Below, one piece after another: positions 28,703 through 41,238 of a stretch of DNA of 64,000 nucleotides (positions are counted from its first letter, which is position 1; the number at the start of each line of letters is the position of its first letter). The stretch is from Oasisia sp. SBJ-2009 (lineage: Eukaryota; Annelida; Polychaeta; Sabellida; Siboglinidae), in assembly GCA_964017155.1 (NCBI GenBank), contig OZ024856.1, positions 1,335,201-1,399,200 of the forward strand, read 5' to 3'. Position numbers and translations under genes: made by a program. A model generated the notes under the pieces. It ran no database searches. It was not told the DNA's origin and was given only the letters and a program-made list of their open reading frames with translations.

Positions 28703-28870
28703 ATTCTAAATAGTATTGGCATTGGCACTCAACCCAGAATATTGCGTCGAAATTTTATTATTATTAATGAACATTCAATAGGTGGCGACACTAAAATATC
28801 TTCCCCAGTTGCTTACCTCAGCAGATCCACCGCGTGGCGTCGCCACTATTCGACAGCCCATTCCTAAATA
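28703..28870 (-). promoter_or_regulatory. Likely promoter region of the small membrane protein gene
   Basis: It lies directly upstream of the start codon on the - strand. It contains an inverted pair, AATAGGTGGCGAC (28777-28789) and GTCGCCACTATT (28839-28850). No TATA box is evident. Assignment rests on position only. Confidence 0.35.
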
Positions 28871-29050
28871 ATGTAAGAATCGGAACCATAATATTTATTC
28901 GACCAAAAATACATTATATACAGTAATCAGATGTATGGTCAGGATGGAATGGCATGTGACAATAATGTTCATACGTTGAATCAGTGCTGGCATTTTTACG
29001 ATTTCAGAAATTTCAACTGCCATAATTTCATCATAATATTACGCCTATAG

Positions 29051-29455
<405 letters not shown>

Positions 29456-30035
29456 TACAACATTATTGATGACATCGGTACTATTTTTGTATCCATACGT
29501 CCCATTTGCATACCACGATATGAAGATGGTCGACGAAATATGAAGTTGAAAGGTGGCAGGCAACGTCCGCTAGCTGTTCTCTCTAAAGTTCTCATGTTGT
29601 ATTGTCAACAACAGTAATGGCGCAGAAATCTTCCAGTCTGACCTGTAGATCAAGGCTGGTGGACTGGAATAATGTAATAAAAGAACTGCCTACCAGCCTT
29701 AGTATGCCATCAATGGAGATCGACAACCCGTGATTTGTTCATTACAGCCCGTACCGAGGTGTGGAGTCTCTGGTTACCTCAGATGAAGCATTCACATATC
29801 CCAACTATATCTGCCAAATCAAATCGTGTATTAAGTTTGTTCAAGAACTATTTGATACAGCATGCAGCCATGCACGTCCCCACACGTCCAAATCTGCTTT
29901 GTCAATAACGGTAACATCCGCGCTTATTGCCAGAGCTGCTCTGTACGTAAATATGTCTAAAATTTCCGACCAAAATCGTCCATATCACACAGAAAAACTA
30001 TTTTAGAGCGTCTTAATTAATAATTACGCGTTTAG

Positions 30036-30110
30036 AGGCGAACTAACGTAGTGGTTAGCACATCCGCCTGGCACGCCGGCGGCCCGCGTACAATGCCCGG
30101 TCACGGCAGG
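30036..30110 (+). mobile_element. tRNA-derived SINE head
   Basis: GTAGTGGTTAGCACATCCGC then CTGGCACGCCGGCGG reads as the D and anticodon arms of a tRNA. GCGTACAATGCCCGGTCACG sits where the T arm should be, with a decayed B box. The unrelated body follows to an unseen end. Confidence 0.65.
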
Positions 30111-32094
30111 CATGGTTTATTTTATGTTAAAACCTGGCTCTCAACAGTGGGGACTATGTATAATTCGTGAATAGTAGAATCACGTTAATATCGGTCCTGT
30201 CTCAATTTAGGACGTAAAAGAACCAGAGGTCGACAAGCACTCTGGCAGTGACAATCGATCTCAGTGACAGTCAGAAAGGTCAGGTCGGCTTGGTGTAAAA
30301 TGTTCTGAACAAGGCTGACTAGTGCAACGATCGAGACCTCATAAGATCATAACGTTGAAACCACAATATATACAGACTATAGTCAGTCCACTATATGGGA
30401 TATCACCATCCTGGTGATTTGAAGCTGTTATTTCAGCAGTTACAATCACGGTCGCTAGGTGAAGTACCAGGCATTTCCGGGAAGTAAACAAGGCAACAAT
30501 AATGCAACAGCGGAGGGGCCCGCATTACCATTCTAATATAAACCGGAGCTGTGTGCGATAGGTATCTTTGAATGACGGAGGACACCTACAACTTGTTGAA
30601 GATGTATCCAGGTACATCGCGTAACTGCGTGCAATAATGAAGTCCATAATATCGTGAGGCACTGGCGTTGTATAGAAATCAATATTGGATGGGCTGGGTC
30701 GTAGCTTCAGAGCACGTGCCACTCCGCTGTCGAAGCGTCACAACAGAAGACGAGGAAGCATTTTCTCTCTGAAAACATCGATTTGCACCCATTCCCCGAG
30801 TCTCGCCACAACTCCACATTCACATTTAAGTTGACTGGGGTAATAAGATAGTAATGTCTGTATCACAGCGATAGGGGTAGTTGCCCAGCCCTTTGCCGTT
30901 GCCGCGTCCATGTCGTTAGGACAGTTTCTGTAAGACAGAGGACAGGGAGAACACTATATACAACACTTAAGACAAATTTACAAAGGAATATGGTTTAGCA
31001 GCACTTAAACAATGGGACTACGAAGACAGAGGATTTTTTAGGGGTTTGAAACTTTGAATGGTCGTGAATGTATTGATAAAAGTATTGTTCTCAAAACAAG
31101 ATAAAAGAACCAATGTTTTCACGGAGGATAATAAGTGTGTGTGGAACCGAGTGTGTCTACCGAGTGTCCACTGTTGCACATTGGCTGGCTACGTGTTAGA
31201 TTCCAAGAGTCGTGTGTTGTCGGTGACATTTAGTTTAATTAGATTTACGAGCATCAGCACCGTGTACACTTAACGAAGTAGGCGAAGTATTGTCGGACAG
31301 TTCGCCGAATTGACTTCCTTGTGTGTGGGAATACCGCGATCGTTATGAACAACAAAGAGCTTTGGACTTAAACCATGTTACTGTCAGTTATTTATAAACG
31401 AAATGTTTTATTTACATGTTGGGCTAAACATACAAATAGCGAACACTGTTTCGGGCCTATACAACGCAACTGGCGGGCAGCACATTATCTTCAACATAAT
31501 ATTCTAGTTTTGAGAACGAGCTATTAGTTGATAGAACAGTCGACGAACAGACAACTCCCCTTTAATTATGTGAGCAAAGCATATTAAATGCAAGAACATA
31601 CGAATACAGCCAGTCATTTTGAGTTTATTTTTATTTGCCCGTATGGCACATGTTAGATTTTGGTTCACCCCAGCGATGCACGGATTGGTGTGTCATTGTT
31701 GTCACGTCGGCAGAACGAGTGTTGCAGCGATGGTCTGTGCATTTGCGGTTTCACTATTAACCTAGCGACAATCATTCCATAAACTAACACACAGACGGAT
31801 GTTCACGAAGTAACTTGCCATTTCAGGTCCAGCAACCATTGTGGTTATTATATCTGCGTAAGATGAATATTTCGTAGAAAGGTGGCGTTTTTTTCTTCCG
31901 CTGAAGCAGTGCTTTGTTTGGAATTGTCTCTCAATACACGTTTTATTGTAATTGTTACTTTGCCAATAATTTAGAAAGTACAGCGTTCGCCACACTTGGT
32001 ATTCTGTCACACCGGTTACGACGCGCATGTCCAGCACACTGTCCGTTGATCGAGAGCCGCCTGTCGCTATGGCCTAGGCCCCAAGACTGTGTAC

Positions 32095-32220
32095 CAGTTG
32101 TTGTGTTGTCACCTTGTCGCCTGTTGTTACCTTGCCGCCTGTCGTCACCTTGCCGCCAACCGTCACATTGCCGCCTTTTGTCGCCTTGTCGTCTATCGTC
32201 GTCTGCCGCCGATCGTCGCT
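32095..32220. repeat. ~15-bp degenerate repeat
   Basis: About eight imperfect copies of TCACCTTGCCGCCTG-like units. Confidence 0.7.
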
Positions 32221-33105
32221 GTAGAAAAAACAACGGTACATTTAATCCAAAGCAACTGAGACCATTCGGCGTCGTATCAATTCTGGATAATAAATATTTA
32301 TTATGTACATGTCGAATTTAATTGTGGCCTGGTCACGTGTCTTGCGTACTTTATGCGTTGTTGGAAAACGTTGATAAACAATTAATTCATTTCTGAATAA
32401 ATTGACGCATACTATTTAGAGTGACATTTGGCAACCCAATCACACTAAGAATTCCAAACTCACCATGGAAATTGCCGCGGAGGACATGAATAGTTGTCAC
32501 GTGACAACCCACCATGACAGCAGCGACGATTGAGAAGTGTCACATAGTCGCCATCATGTTGTGGAAACTCTGTTTCGCTCTCTGACCTTAAACAACAACA
32601 ATACCCATATCAAAATTAGAATGCGTGTGACCTCGTTGAACGTGCGTCACCACCTGCCGCGTAAAATGCCATGAATGTGATATTTTCAGACATAAAACAA
32701 AGAACAAAACCGCTATTGTGTCCTGTTCAGTGGTTAAGTAGCGTGTCATGGCTGATCTGTAAAGACACAATTACTACATTTAAAATGCAAACGACATGTC
32801 ACGAAGTATAACATTACGAAGGTATGCTATGTGTTTAGAATGATGCATTCGTAACAATATTAGGCCTACTTTTATTGTTGCAGTTGCAGCTGCTCTTTCG
32901 TGTCTCCCCACTGCGAGTCCACGATTTGCCACGACTTACGCTGTACAGGTTTCAACATGCAAACAGAACATATTATGGATACAGTACACGTATCTGTAGA
33001 TCTAATTCAAAACGATACCCGTGCCTATCCTTACCTTACCTACATCGACTGTAGCGTTAAAGCTTCTTCAACACCACGGAGCGTTCGTCAAGGAAGAAAG
33101 ATTCA

Positions 33106-34085
33106 TCAGAGAACAGAGCATCTTCCCGATGTCCTCTGCTGACGCCACTGACGATGCATGAAACAGAAAACATACAGAGTGAAGCTGACCATTATCAATA
33201 TCACGATGTTTAGAATGTTACACTGCGACAAAATAACCAATACCCAATAATGGAATATAAGCCCAAAGACACCCAAATAAGTGTTTACAGCATTGAATAC
33301 ATACGTAAACAAATGACATGACACTACCAGCATTGTCCTATCTGACGAACTAGCGCGGTGAAATGTCAGTAACTTGGCTCGCGACCCTGTGTGGGACCAC
33401 ATGCAAACAAGTTTAGAATTAACAACCACAAACTGTAGAATATGCAGTAGCATGTGTGGATAGGACAAATGCATGATTACCTGTTGCTCAATGTTCTTCT
33501 TCAGATGCCTACTGACGTCATGGCTGATGCATTGCACATACAACAGAAAAACAACAACATTACCAGGGCAACGGAAATCTGATGCAACCTGAGACCCATA
33601 AACCAACACAGACAAGTGAAAACGTTTCTAGCAAAAGTTAACACTTACCTTTTGCTAATGTTCCTTCTTCTGGTGTCCTCTGACGTCACATCACATGAAA
33701 ACAGAAACAAAAACGTTAACAGATAATTAAGTAGTTACTGGTTAAGTTCTCTTCTGTGTCCTCTTCTGCGTCCTCTTCTGTTCCATCTTCTGCGTCCCCT
33801 TCTGCGTCCACTTCAGCGTCCTCTTCGGCGTCCTCTTCCGTTCCTCTTCAGCGTCCTCTTCCTGATCCTCTTCAGTGTCCACTTCAGCGTCCGCTTCTCC
33901 GTTCCTCTTCTGCGTCCCCTTCTGCGTCCTCTTCTACTCCATCTTCAGCGTCCCCTTCAGCGTCCCCTTCTGGGTCATATCACCTGAAACACAAAACATC
34001 AGTTAAGAATTAGTGACTAACCGTTTGTTCGATACTCCCACTTCAGGTGTCCGCTGACGTCACGGCTGACGCTCTGCTTCTGCAA
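33106..34085 (-). other. Five related exon-like modules
   Basis: Modules at about 33112-33168, 33480-33530, 33648-33700, 33735-33985 and 34019-34085 share, on the - strand, GACGTCAG/NGGACACCNGAAG and an ending AACATTAGCAA followed in three of them by a donor-like GTAA or GTTAG. The fourth is inflated by internal 12-15-bp repeats. Each is about 31 nt between AG and GT. No common reading frame is kept, so a non-coding transcript with duplicated exons, or a repeat, is likelier than a protein. Confidence 0.4.
33745..33975. repeat. 12-15-bp repeats inside module 4
   Basis: CCTCTTCTGCGTCCCCTTCT-like units, alternating CTTCTGCGTCC and CTTCAGCGTCC. Confidence 0.85.
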
Positions 34086-34445
34086 CATAAAGGTGAACAC
34101 AATTAACAGAGGAAAAACAAGCATTATGCAGCCTGCTAGCACATATTGGCATTAGAACACTACTATCGTCACACCACCATGATACTTTCTAATATTTACT
34201 GTCTTCCTGTCTAGCTGTAACTGTACGGCCTAAGCGTATTAGATAAGCATACCGTTACACGAACAATTCACATTGTAACGATGCAGATATTTCATAGATA
34301 AGTACAAGTTGAAACATACATGCAGTCTATCACGCATGTTTTGATGGAACGAGCGTCGTAATTAACCATAACGGGACTAATAAGGCATGTTATAATAATT
34401 GCTAAACATTACTATCCATAATGAGAACACAAATCGTTTGCCGTT

Positions 34446-34525
34446 AATAAAAATGGCAACCGGAAGTCCAGCGAGTCTAGACTATGGTGTGACGTAATGC
34501 TCACGTCGCGACGGTGACGTCATAT
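34446..34525. promoter_or_regulatory. Promoter-like cluster: ETS, CRE half and full sites
   Basis: AAAATGGC (YY1-like, from 34449), ACCGGAAGT (ETS, 34459-34467), TGACGTAA (34490-34497) and TGACGTCA (34515-34522) within 80 bp, in a comparatively CpG-rich setting. It could drive the exon-like modules on the - strand. Inference from motifs only. Confidence 0.4.
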
Positions 34526-34936
34526 TGACGAAACGTAACCGAAATAATGTATATTATTATCATTACGCAATTTTTTACACAGACAGACACAAGACTTTAA
34601 AACAAGTTATAGGACATTTTTATCTGAGTGGCTTTGTGATAATGGCCCTTAACATTTAAGCTGTACTCGGTTTCAGAACCCTTTGCGTAAGTTTGGCGCA
34701 CTCGTCTAATCAGTTATGTTGCAACAGCATTAAAACAGAAAATTTTCCTCGTTCCTCGTTTCGCGTGACATGTTGCTACAGCTTACAGTAGATTGTAGAT
34801 CTACATTACAATAGTTATTCTTTCTACAAACTTACTGTGTGGACGAACGCTGCACGTTGCTTCACAACCAGACCTGCGGGGCGCCTCATTCTCGATCTTT
34901 CACTATGGAAAACGGTCACGCGTAGAAAATGTTCAC

Positions 34937-35010
34937 GTCATTTCCGTTCTAGACGGCAAACCTTGCACATGCGCAGAAACTGCATTAACATAGTTTCCGT
35001 TCTAGACGAT
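34937..35010. promoter_or_regulatory. NRF1-like site between two direct repeats
   Basis: TGCACATGCGCA (34964-34975) differs from the NRF1 palindrome at one position. TTTCCGTTCTAGACG occurs on both sides (34941-34955 and 34994-35008). Confidence 0.35.
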
Positions 35011-36095
35011 AAAGGAGTGATTTATTAACTAAGTATTAACTTACATAACATTATAGGCCACCTACTTAAAAAAAAACACAGTTACAAGTTATATATGTTA
35101 ATATATAATAACACTAGTTAAATTACTGTTTCAAAATATTTTTAATTACATAATCTAGATTATGGTTGCAGGCATATGTGCGAAAATCAAAACCTAAACC
35201 GAGTTTGTCAACGTTTCGCTCGCCTCTGTGTAAACGTACTAAGCGATCAGTGACGACTTCATAGCTATCCCATTGTATGGGCACACGCCGTATTGACATG
35301 TAAATAAACACACGTACAGTGTCATGGAGATTTAATTTGTTATGTCCATTTAAGAATGATTTGGGTTTCGGATACATTAGTTAAATAATTACGACAATAA
35401 CACTAAAAATGTAAATTTTGATCATATTATCATTTTTTACAATAAAAGCCTGAGTAGAATTATGTAATTGTTGTTAGTCGTTCCTACATCAATGCATAAT
35501 AGGTAGACTAAATCATCTTTGTTGCTACAGGATGCATTATCCACACTACTCTACACTTTGTTGTTTTCGTGTATTACAAGGAGCGAAAATGTCCCGACGC
35601 GGAGAGGGAATTTACAAAAAACCCAGAGTGTCAATCGGTGATAAATGTTTACACTTGAAATCTGGCGCTGGATCACACGATACAAGCAATACTGTGTATC
35701 GAGCAGAGATAACGAAGCGGCCAGGCGTCATTGACAGCTGGCACGCGAGCGAGCACTTTCCTGCTATTTAGATCGAGTAGATTCTGGCGGCAAGTTACTG
35801 CGGTGAGACGCCGCTAGGCAGTGCGATCAATGATGATGTACTCGTTAGGTGTGTTTTTTCATTAGACCCTACGCATGTATATATATAGTCATGTGCATGC
35901 TGAGTTTTGTTTTGTTTTTTGTTTGTTTTTGTTTTGTCGTGTAGATGGACATGATTGCTATGGAATAAATTAAGGAGTCTGTATATAAATTGTACTTGTA
36001 AAAACTCAACATTATGAGCCCACATGCCAGTCCCAATATAATAAAATAGGCACAGGTCTTCGTTTTGCGCTGGCTGGGCGAGGTTATATTCGCGT
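35011..36095. other. No supported gene
   Basis: An open frame at 35532-35771 (79 codons, with MSRRGEGIYKKP near its middle) has no homology I recognise. Nothing else seen. Confidence 0.4.
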
Positions 36096-36873
36096 TAGAT
36101 CTCCGGCAGCTCGATCTGACTCAATCTCAGGTCACTATCGGCTGATGTCACACGAAAATGAAACAACAGTTGCACAGCGTTGTCGCAAACCGACAAGGCG
36201 ACAAACGCACACCAGCAGTGCTGGCACTGTTAATTATATAAATTCGTTTTCTGGATGAGATCAGTAGTTATTCATCATTGTTATGTCGTATGGATCATAA
36301 TTATTATAGGAAACGTCCACTACATGACCGCTGTTAACACGTACAGTAGCTGCTTGGTTCATTAGTTCCCATATTTAAATGATTTTGGTGTTCAAATATT
36401 TATGGAACTAATTTGCGTAATAATTATGTAGTGGCATATTTAACTTTGATGGGAGATCGGGTAAGTAGAGCAAAAGATTGAAAACAACAAGGCCTCGATT
36501 GAGGAATCTAAACATCGTCTTCCTCTTTACTGTCGCATTTCGACTTGGCCTAAACGAAAATATTAATATTAATACATTAATTTATGTGATAACTTCATCA
36601 AAATAAATGACACATTTGCCCAAACGACCCACCATGTTATGAAGTTGGGCATTGTGTTAAGTTTTATTTACAAAACAATTATGACTAAAAGCCAAAAAAA
36701 GAAACAAAAATTGAGAATGTCGCTTTAAATAAAAGTGCCAGTATAGCTGGTGTGTGTTTGTCGTCGTGTAGGTTTGCGACGAACGCGTGCAACTGTTGTT
36801 TGATCTTCGTGTGACGTCAGCCGATAGTGACCTGAGGCTGAGGTTGACTAAGGTCGCACTGCCGAGGATCTAG
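36096..36873. mobile_element. Fold-back element, 778 bp, ~135-bp arms
   Basis: 36096-36230 and 36731-36873 are imperfect reverse complements; shared words include CAGGTCACTATCGGCTGA, CAAACAACAGTTGCA and GTCGCAAACC (the middle word with small differences). The right arm carries a perfect CRE, TGACGTCA (36812-36819), where the left arm has TGATGTCA. The interior (36231-36730) has no long ORF. Confidence 0.8.
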
Positions 36874-37011
36874 TGAGAAAACAACAGGGCCCAGCGTGGA
36901 CTCCGGACCTGGATTCACCTCGGCCACCGATCACACAGAGCGCCGTCTTCGCCAAGGACATGACTATCACTGTATAATTTATCATAGATCTAACGTGCTG
37001 TATATACACGA

Positions 37012-37013
<2 letters not shown>

Positions 37014-37091
<78 letters not shown>

Positions 37092-37221
37092 GCGTGGCCA
37101 TGTGATGTACGGAAAAGTGCACGCGTGTATGTATTGTCCAGTTAAGTGTGTGCGTGTGTGCGCGCGTCTGAAACGTGGATATGCACGCGTATTATGTTTG
37201 CGTGTCTGTATGAGTGTCCCT

Positions 37222-37260
<39 letters not shown>

Positions 37261-37282
37261 CGAGCGTGCGTGCGTGCGTGGG

Positions 37283-37326
<44 letters not shown>
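37014..37326. repeat. TG/TGCG alternating tracts
   Basis: (TG)n then (TGCG)n at 37014-37096 and again at 37229-37326, with mixed TG-rich DNA between. Strict purine-pyrimidine alternation favours Z-DNA. Confidence 0.9.
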
Positions 37327-37389
37327 TTCATAGGCAATGTGCATGCGTGGGTGCGAGTGCGTATGTATGCGTACGTGCATGCGTATGAC

Positions 37390-38625
37390 TAAGCAAGAGT
37401 GCCGTGTATAAAAATATTGTTAAACAGTCTATAGAGTATGTGTATGTGTGTAATAGAAGCACTATTTACAAAGCCGAATACAATAGAATGACACGTAAGG
37501 CGGCGTGTATTAGTGTTCCGACGCACGCCCGATCGTGTCTCATCGATTCACCTGCCACCATTCCGCGGGGATCCTAACGGCACAGGAAACAACTTGAGAA
37601 GAAAGATCTCCAAGCCACCTTTCACGACATCCGCGAGCAACTCCGAGAAGGCGAGAACCGGGGCTGTTATTGATATAATCTATAAACACGCACTGTGCGT
37701 ACTGTGCCCCACTTACCATATCACCACATCGAAACGGTCGCCACGCTTAGCTACGCATGGGTGCATCAATTCGCAGCGACGCATGAGTTATTCAACAAGT
37801 CAGACTAACTTCTATCCACGTTCGGAGGGTGCGGTCCACCGGAATAATAACGAACACAGCCTAAATAAATTGTCATTGTCACCCATCCATATCGCCGTCC
37901 GATGCGTGGGTGCGTGTAAGCGCGCTCTTGTGTGTCGCGTGTGGCTGGCCAGGTACACACCTCACACGGGTGTGAATGTGTAAGGCTGTGTCGTTGAATT
38001 GTTTGGCCGTGGTAGGTATATTTCTGGACTGCATGCTCTAACAAACAATTGCCACCATTATTATGAATCCTAGAGAATCATGTTTAGAGGCGCGCATGAA
38101 AACATTCGTAAATGCATGGGAATTCGGGGCTTTTATAAAAATTATTATTATACGATGATGATGAAAATGCAATTAACTCCCAAAACCTTGGAAACCGAGA
38201 CTCATCAAATCAAAACGGTTGGTCAATCTCAGAGTCTATATTTCAGTTGTCTGCAGTCGTACTGATATGTGTCATCCGGGGAGGGGAATAAACAAGGTAA
38301 AATTAAATAGCAGTACGTTTTTAAATGACTGCGAAATTGCGGAAACATATCTATTCCGAAGGGTTGGTGCAACTACATCAAAAACCCTAGATCCAATCCA
38401 ATGTTAATATTTACTGACAAAACATTAATAAAAACTAGATGATCAAAGCTGGATAGGTTTTCTTGCAGTAATTAATTACGCAATGAATGGATATGCGATG
38501 ATTGCATACACGAAAGTAATAGTACAAATCTTAAAAATTAAACGATATTGGATGCACCCCAAGTTCATTGGAATACTGAAAACCGAGCCCACCTCTGGTT
38601 CGATCCTCTGGTTAATAATTATTAA
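37390..38625. other. No supported gene; one long ORF
   Basis: An ATG-less open frame at 37513-37983 (156 codons) includes LPPFRGDPNGTGNNLRRKIS and looks less random than most. No domain is recognised and no clear donor follows, so it is left uncalled. Confidence 0.3.
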
Positions 38626-38629
38626 GTTA

Positions 38630-38860
38630 TGTAAGACCACAAAAAGGTGTTCATCCGCCATACCCCGTGCGACCAAATAGTACCCTATAAAAACAGCATT
38701 ATGCAGGTTGTCTGAATTTCTGTGAGCACATATGTAGTGTGGAGTGAGTAGAAATTGTGTTTTTGTGCAGCGTGGCATCAGAGCTGTCAAATTATGACAG
38801 CTGTCAGTCGGTGCATTTCTGCGTATTAATACAGTTGTAATTTTGCTTGGTGATGTAATC
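38630..38860. repeat. Dispersed repeat pair, copy 1
   Basis: It shares GCATTATGCAGGTTGT, TTTCTGTGAG, GCAGCGTGG-ATCAGAG and TGCATTTCTGCGTATT with 43413-43640 in the same order and orientation. Confidence 0.75.
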
Positions 38861-41162
38861 AGGGGCAATCCGTGGGTGGTTCAAGCAGAAATGGAGGAGT
38901 GTAAGGTTTGAAATAAGTTTGTGGGAGCCTGAGGTATTAACAGTTCACGAATGTTTCATTGAACCTCTGTCTATGGAGGGTAAATATGCTGTGAAATTGT
39001 CAATACCAGACCTCATCAAGATTAGTAGGAAATGAAGGAAACGTTATAATGGTCGCCTATGGAAAATGCAAATGTGGTCTGACTCCAAATGTGTGGAGTG
39101 CATTAGCAAGTGAGGCTATAATGGTATATATAGACTAGATAGAGCATCGGACCACGAATTTATTATTAACTTTGGGAAAGTTCGTTCACTCTAAATTGCG
39201 TTCATTCACTCAGATGTATGAGTATATACACACTGTGGTTGATATAGTTGCACATTAATTTAGTTTGTAGTCATAGCGCAATGATTGCAGAAGTGTATTC
39301 TAACAGACGTCGAGATCGATCGTTGTTGTTTAATTTAATTTGTCTGCAGTGAGTAAAATATAAATTAAACACTTTGAGCAGACCAAAGAACTGGATAATG
39401 CGCTGTATAAAAAGTTTTACTTTTCTAAGACCGCTCCTTGTTTATTGATTATTACATATAGTATATAGGCCTAATTACCTATTTTCCCCCTTGAAATCTA
39501 TACCTACATATTAAGTGCATGATTGCATAGTTGGTTTAAAGAAGCCAAATTTTAAGCAATCTATAATACATTTGTTCAATTATAAAAGTAGGAGACATCT
39601 GTTCCGTCTCAGTTTTAAGTTCGATATTTAACCTGGCATAAGTGTATATGTAAGCTAAACAAAATTGATATATAAAAATAAACCTATACAAAATAATTTC
39701 ATCTTATATAGCTGCGTCTACAGGTATTTTCATAAACAAGCTGATGCATACATGTTTATTAACATAATAAAAATTATGCTATAAATATATGGCATAAATC
39801 CATAATACCATAAATTATAATAAATAGTACAATAATAATAGATTTTATTATTATTGCACTATATATTATAATTTATGGTATTATGGAGTTATGCCATATA
39901 TTTATAGCATAATTTTTATTATTTTTATATAATATTATATACTAACAACAGCGCTTATATAAACAGCTCAAGACGTTGGAATGCTCAATTCCGGGCCCCA
40001 TACTAAAAGTGCGGGTGATGCCTTTGTAGTTATGAAGTCATACATACTCAGAGATAAGATAGCTTTATAGCGGCTGCTTTTGTAACTCGAAGGCATTCAC
40101 AGAACAGTAGAGAACAATTAAATACGTAGGCAGCGTAGCCGATAGTGACAGCTCTCCACAAAGACATGTTGACCTGATGACCGTGATTGGCTCGGAAGTG
40201 GGTTGGTCTTAACCTTGCTTTGGGTGACTCGGGAGCAATCATTGTATTCTGTTTACGCATTATTCAGTTGATAGGACTATTCAATTAGTGTTTGGCAAAG
40301 TAAAAACAAAAATACCTATGGATTAGTTGTATTAACGTTTAATATTTGCATTATTGTCGCTATAACGTTGTTCGTATGTGGTATTGTGTATTTATTTCTA
40401 CGCGGCAAGATTTGACCGACTTATTGAAATATAAATTAACAAATGCTCCCAACTGCGTCATTAGTTGTGGAATCGTCCGCGCGTTAGCTTATTATTCGTC
40501 AAAATCTGAGATTATTTTGAAATTGGTAATACCTGGACGAATAAGGTACAACACGTATCAACATACACAATATATGAAAGTGCTAGGTCACATAATGTGA
40601 CATGGCTCCGACAGTAAAGCCGAAACGAAGGTAAGTTTGTTCATCGGCTTACTATTTTTGTGTCCGCCATGTTCATTTCAATATGGAAAGTTCTTCCAAA
40701 ATACTATGTTAACCTCGTCAAGCAGAGGGTTGTAACATAAACGCTGCGCAAATAATAACAAGAATAAAATAAAATAAAAAAGATTGGGAACAAAAACAAA
40801 TAAATTCAATCAAAATGTACTGTATGGTTAATGGGAATCCTGCGAGTAGAGACGTCCTGACCTGAGCCTGAGGCTGAGGCAGAGCCTGAATCAGTGAATG
40901 AGTGAAAGGGATGTGATTGTATGGAGAAAAAACTAGTTACTGGGGGATCGATTATTACCGATTCATATCTGTTGTTAACCAGTTTGGGATCCCTAGTTTA
41001 TATATTAAGTGTAGTCTAGAATGTAAACTATGTTGTTCTATTTCTAGTGTTACAAATCTAAGTTAGTGTAACAGGGTTATATCTGAAACAGGAAATGATG
41101 TTACAACATTGTCAACAATCCAAGGCCAAGACTCATCTAGCTGATCTCTTGTACACTGTGCA

Positions 41163-41165
<3 letters not shown>
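38861..41165. other. AT-rich DNA without recognised gene
   Basis: Only the palindrome at 39766-39920 stands out. ORFs are below about 85 codons and motif-free. Confidence 0.4.
39766..39920. mobile_element. 155-bp near-perfect AT-rich palindrome
   Basis: Arms 39766-39840 and 39847-39920 are almost exact reverse complements (AATAAAAATTATGCTATAAA at the outer end) around AGATTT. It is MITE-like and would extrude as a cruciform. Confidence 0.85.

Positions 41166-41236
<71 letters not shown>
41166..41236. repeat. (AT)n microsatellite
   Basis: About 35 AT units. Confidence 0.95.

Positions 41237-41238
<2 letters not shown>

Noticed and set aside
30036..30110. Functional tRNA gene
   Set aside because: The T-arm/B-box is decayed and the acceptor stem does not pair, so a SINE head is likelier.
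35532..35771. 79-codon ORF with basic start MSRRGEG
   Set aside because: No homology recognised and no supporting context.
37513..37983. 156-codon ORF
   Set aside because: It does not start with ATG, has no domain I recognise and no convincing donor; worth a database search but not supported here.
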